Source: Gimesia algae
Lineage (GTDB): Bacteria > Planctomycetota > Planctomycetia > Planctomycetales > Planctomycetaceae
Assembly: GCF_007746795.1 (NCBI RefSeq)
Contig: NZ_CP036343.1
Location: 248,001-312,000, forward strand
Direction of reading: 5' to 3'
DNA: 64,000 nucleotides
In this document: one piece after another, positions 63,454 to 64,000 of the stretch
How positions within the stretch are numbered: the stretch's first letter is position 1
Layout of the letters: each line of letters begins with the position of its first letter
The notes under the pieces: generated by a model
What the model was told of the DNA's origin: nothing
The model's input: the letters and a program-made list of their open reading frames with translations, nothing else
Databases searched by the model: none
Translations under genes and position numbers: made by a program

Positions 63454-63546
63454 ATGGTTTCTGAATATGTTGACGGCATGAAAGCGGTACCGATCGTGAA
63501 ATCAGGCTGCCCCGGGCAGAGAGACCAGAGGCTGGTGTTTGCGTGA
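63454..63546 (+). CDS. Candidate 30-residue small ORF overlapping the glycosyltransferase start
   Basis: ATG at 63454, seven bases after the SPFH stop, encodes MVSEYVDGMKAVPIVKS...QRLVFA and ends as GTGA overlapping the GTG of the next gene. No clear ribosome site, so it may be chance; if real, it could couple translation. Confidence 0.25.
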   Translation: MVSEYVDGMKAVPIVKSGCPGQRDQRLVFA

Positions 63547-64000
63547 GAGTCGCACATATTATCACTCGTATGATTATCGGCGGTGCGCAGCAGAATACGC
63601 TTTACACGGTCGAGGATCAGTATCGGGATTACCAGGATGAAGTGATCCTGATGACTGGCCCCACCGATGGCCCGGAAGGAACACTTATTCCCCGCGCGGA
63701 ACAGGGGGGCTTTGATCTGCAGATCCTACCGCATCTGACACGGAGTATCAGTCCTCTGAATGACTGGCGCGCGTATCGGGAGCTGATTGCTGCTTTGCGG
63801 GAGTACCAGCCTGATCTGGTTCACACGCATAGTTCCAAGGCAGGTATTCTGGGAAGAGCCGCCGCCTGGAAACTGAAATTGCCGACGGTCCATACGATTC
63901 ATGGCGCCGCCTTTCATTTCGGGCAGTCCCCGGTGAATTATCATGCTTACATCGCCGCAGAGAAGTGGGCCGCCCGGCGTTGTGATCGGCTTATCAGCGT
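63543..64000 (+). CDS. Glycosyltransferase family 4, N-terminal part (cut by window edge)
   Basis: At least 152 residues are visible in an open frame that runs past the window end. GTG start VRVAHIITRMIIGGAQQNTL shows the family's GG substrate loop; then LVHTHSSKAGILGRAAAWKLKLPTVHTIHG, the GT-B N-terminal Rossmann pattern of family 4. Transfers a sugar from a nucleotide donor; acceptor unknown. The ribosome site is weak (AGAGG 12 bases upstream). It may be in one transcript with the SPFH gene, 95 bp upstream. Confidence 0.85.
   Translation, partial: MRVAHIITRMIIGGAQQNTLYTVEDQYRDYQDEVILMTGPTDGPEGTLIPRAEQGGFDLQILPHLTRSISPLNDWRAYRELIAALREYQPDLVHTHSSKAGILGRAAAWKLKLPTVHTIHGAAFHFGQSPVNYHAYIAAEKWAARRCDRLIS

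Overview
The window looks like planctomycete DNA, probably a Gimesia/Planctomyces-type chromosome (inferred from gene content, not proven). The markers are two DUF1559 prepilin-like proteins with the RGFTLIELLVVIAIIAIL leader, a large PVC-type cytochrome with an NCGKCH motif, an ECF sigma factor next to a membrane Ser/Thr kinase, BlaI/M56 pairs with huge carboxypeptidase-regulatory-like ectodomains, and many secreted sugar-active or hydrolase proteins. I found no rRNA, tRNA or CRISPR array.

Layout. 1-7.6 kb: a truncated TROVE/Ro RNA-binding protein, a DUF434 protein, a DUF1348 protein with TetR-type operator-like palindromes, a secreted alpha/beta hydrolase and small hypotheticals. 7.7-11.4 kb (minus strand): ECF sigma, Ser/Thr kinase, a secreted coiled-coil protein and a small membrane-anchored protein. 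11.6-16.6 kb and 22.9-26.8 kb: two BlaI-M56 sensor/repressor pairs, each with a promoter overlapped by paired palindromes; the second M56 protein ends in a TlpA-like thioredoxin domain. Between them lie a secreted LamG/glycosidase-like protein and a HEAT-repeat protein. 27-29.7 kb: a three-gene cassette (small membrane protein, B12-binding radical SAM enzyme, small membrane protein) bracketed by two direct copies of a 95-96 bp palindromic repeat. 30-35.1 kb: a more AT-rich accessory island with an IS3 remnant and a three-gene cluster (HTH protein, multi-GAF protein, tandem DUF2934-like protein) ended by a terminator. 35.4-37.4 kb: about 1.9 kb mostly non-coding and full of dispersed repeats.

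37.4-51 kb is more core-like: a GspE/PilB-type ATPase with an unusual membrane N-terminus, a CvpA-like protein, RdgB, a secreted protein, a metallophosphoesterase, FumC, the PVC cytochrome, an SMP-30-like protein, PilT and HisF. 51.3-55.5 kb has a tandemly duplicated module (DUF1559 protein plus lipoprotein) with the same intergenic hairpin in both copies. 56-64 kb holds a sialidase-like protein, a beta-helix protein, an aminotransferase (AlaC type), a parvulin-like foldase, an SPFH-GYF_2 protein and the start of a GT4 glycosyltransferase.

The most notable unexplained structures are the four-copy 95-96 bp hairpin element (at 7.7, 27.0, 29.6 and 62.0 kb), the radical SAM cassette it brackets, the HTH/GAF/DUF2934 island, the M56-thioredoxin fusion and the duplicated DUF1559 modules.
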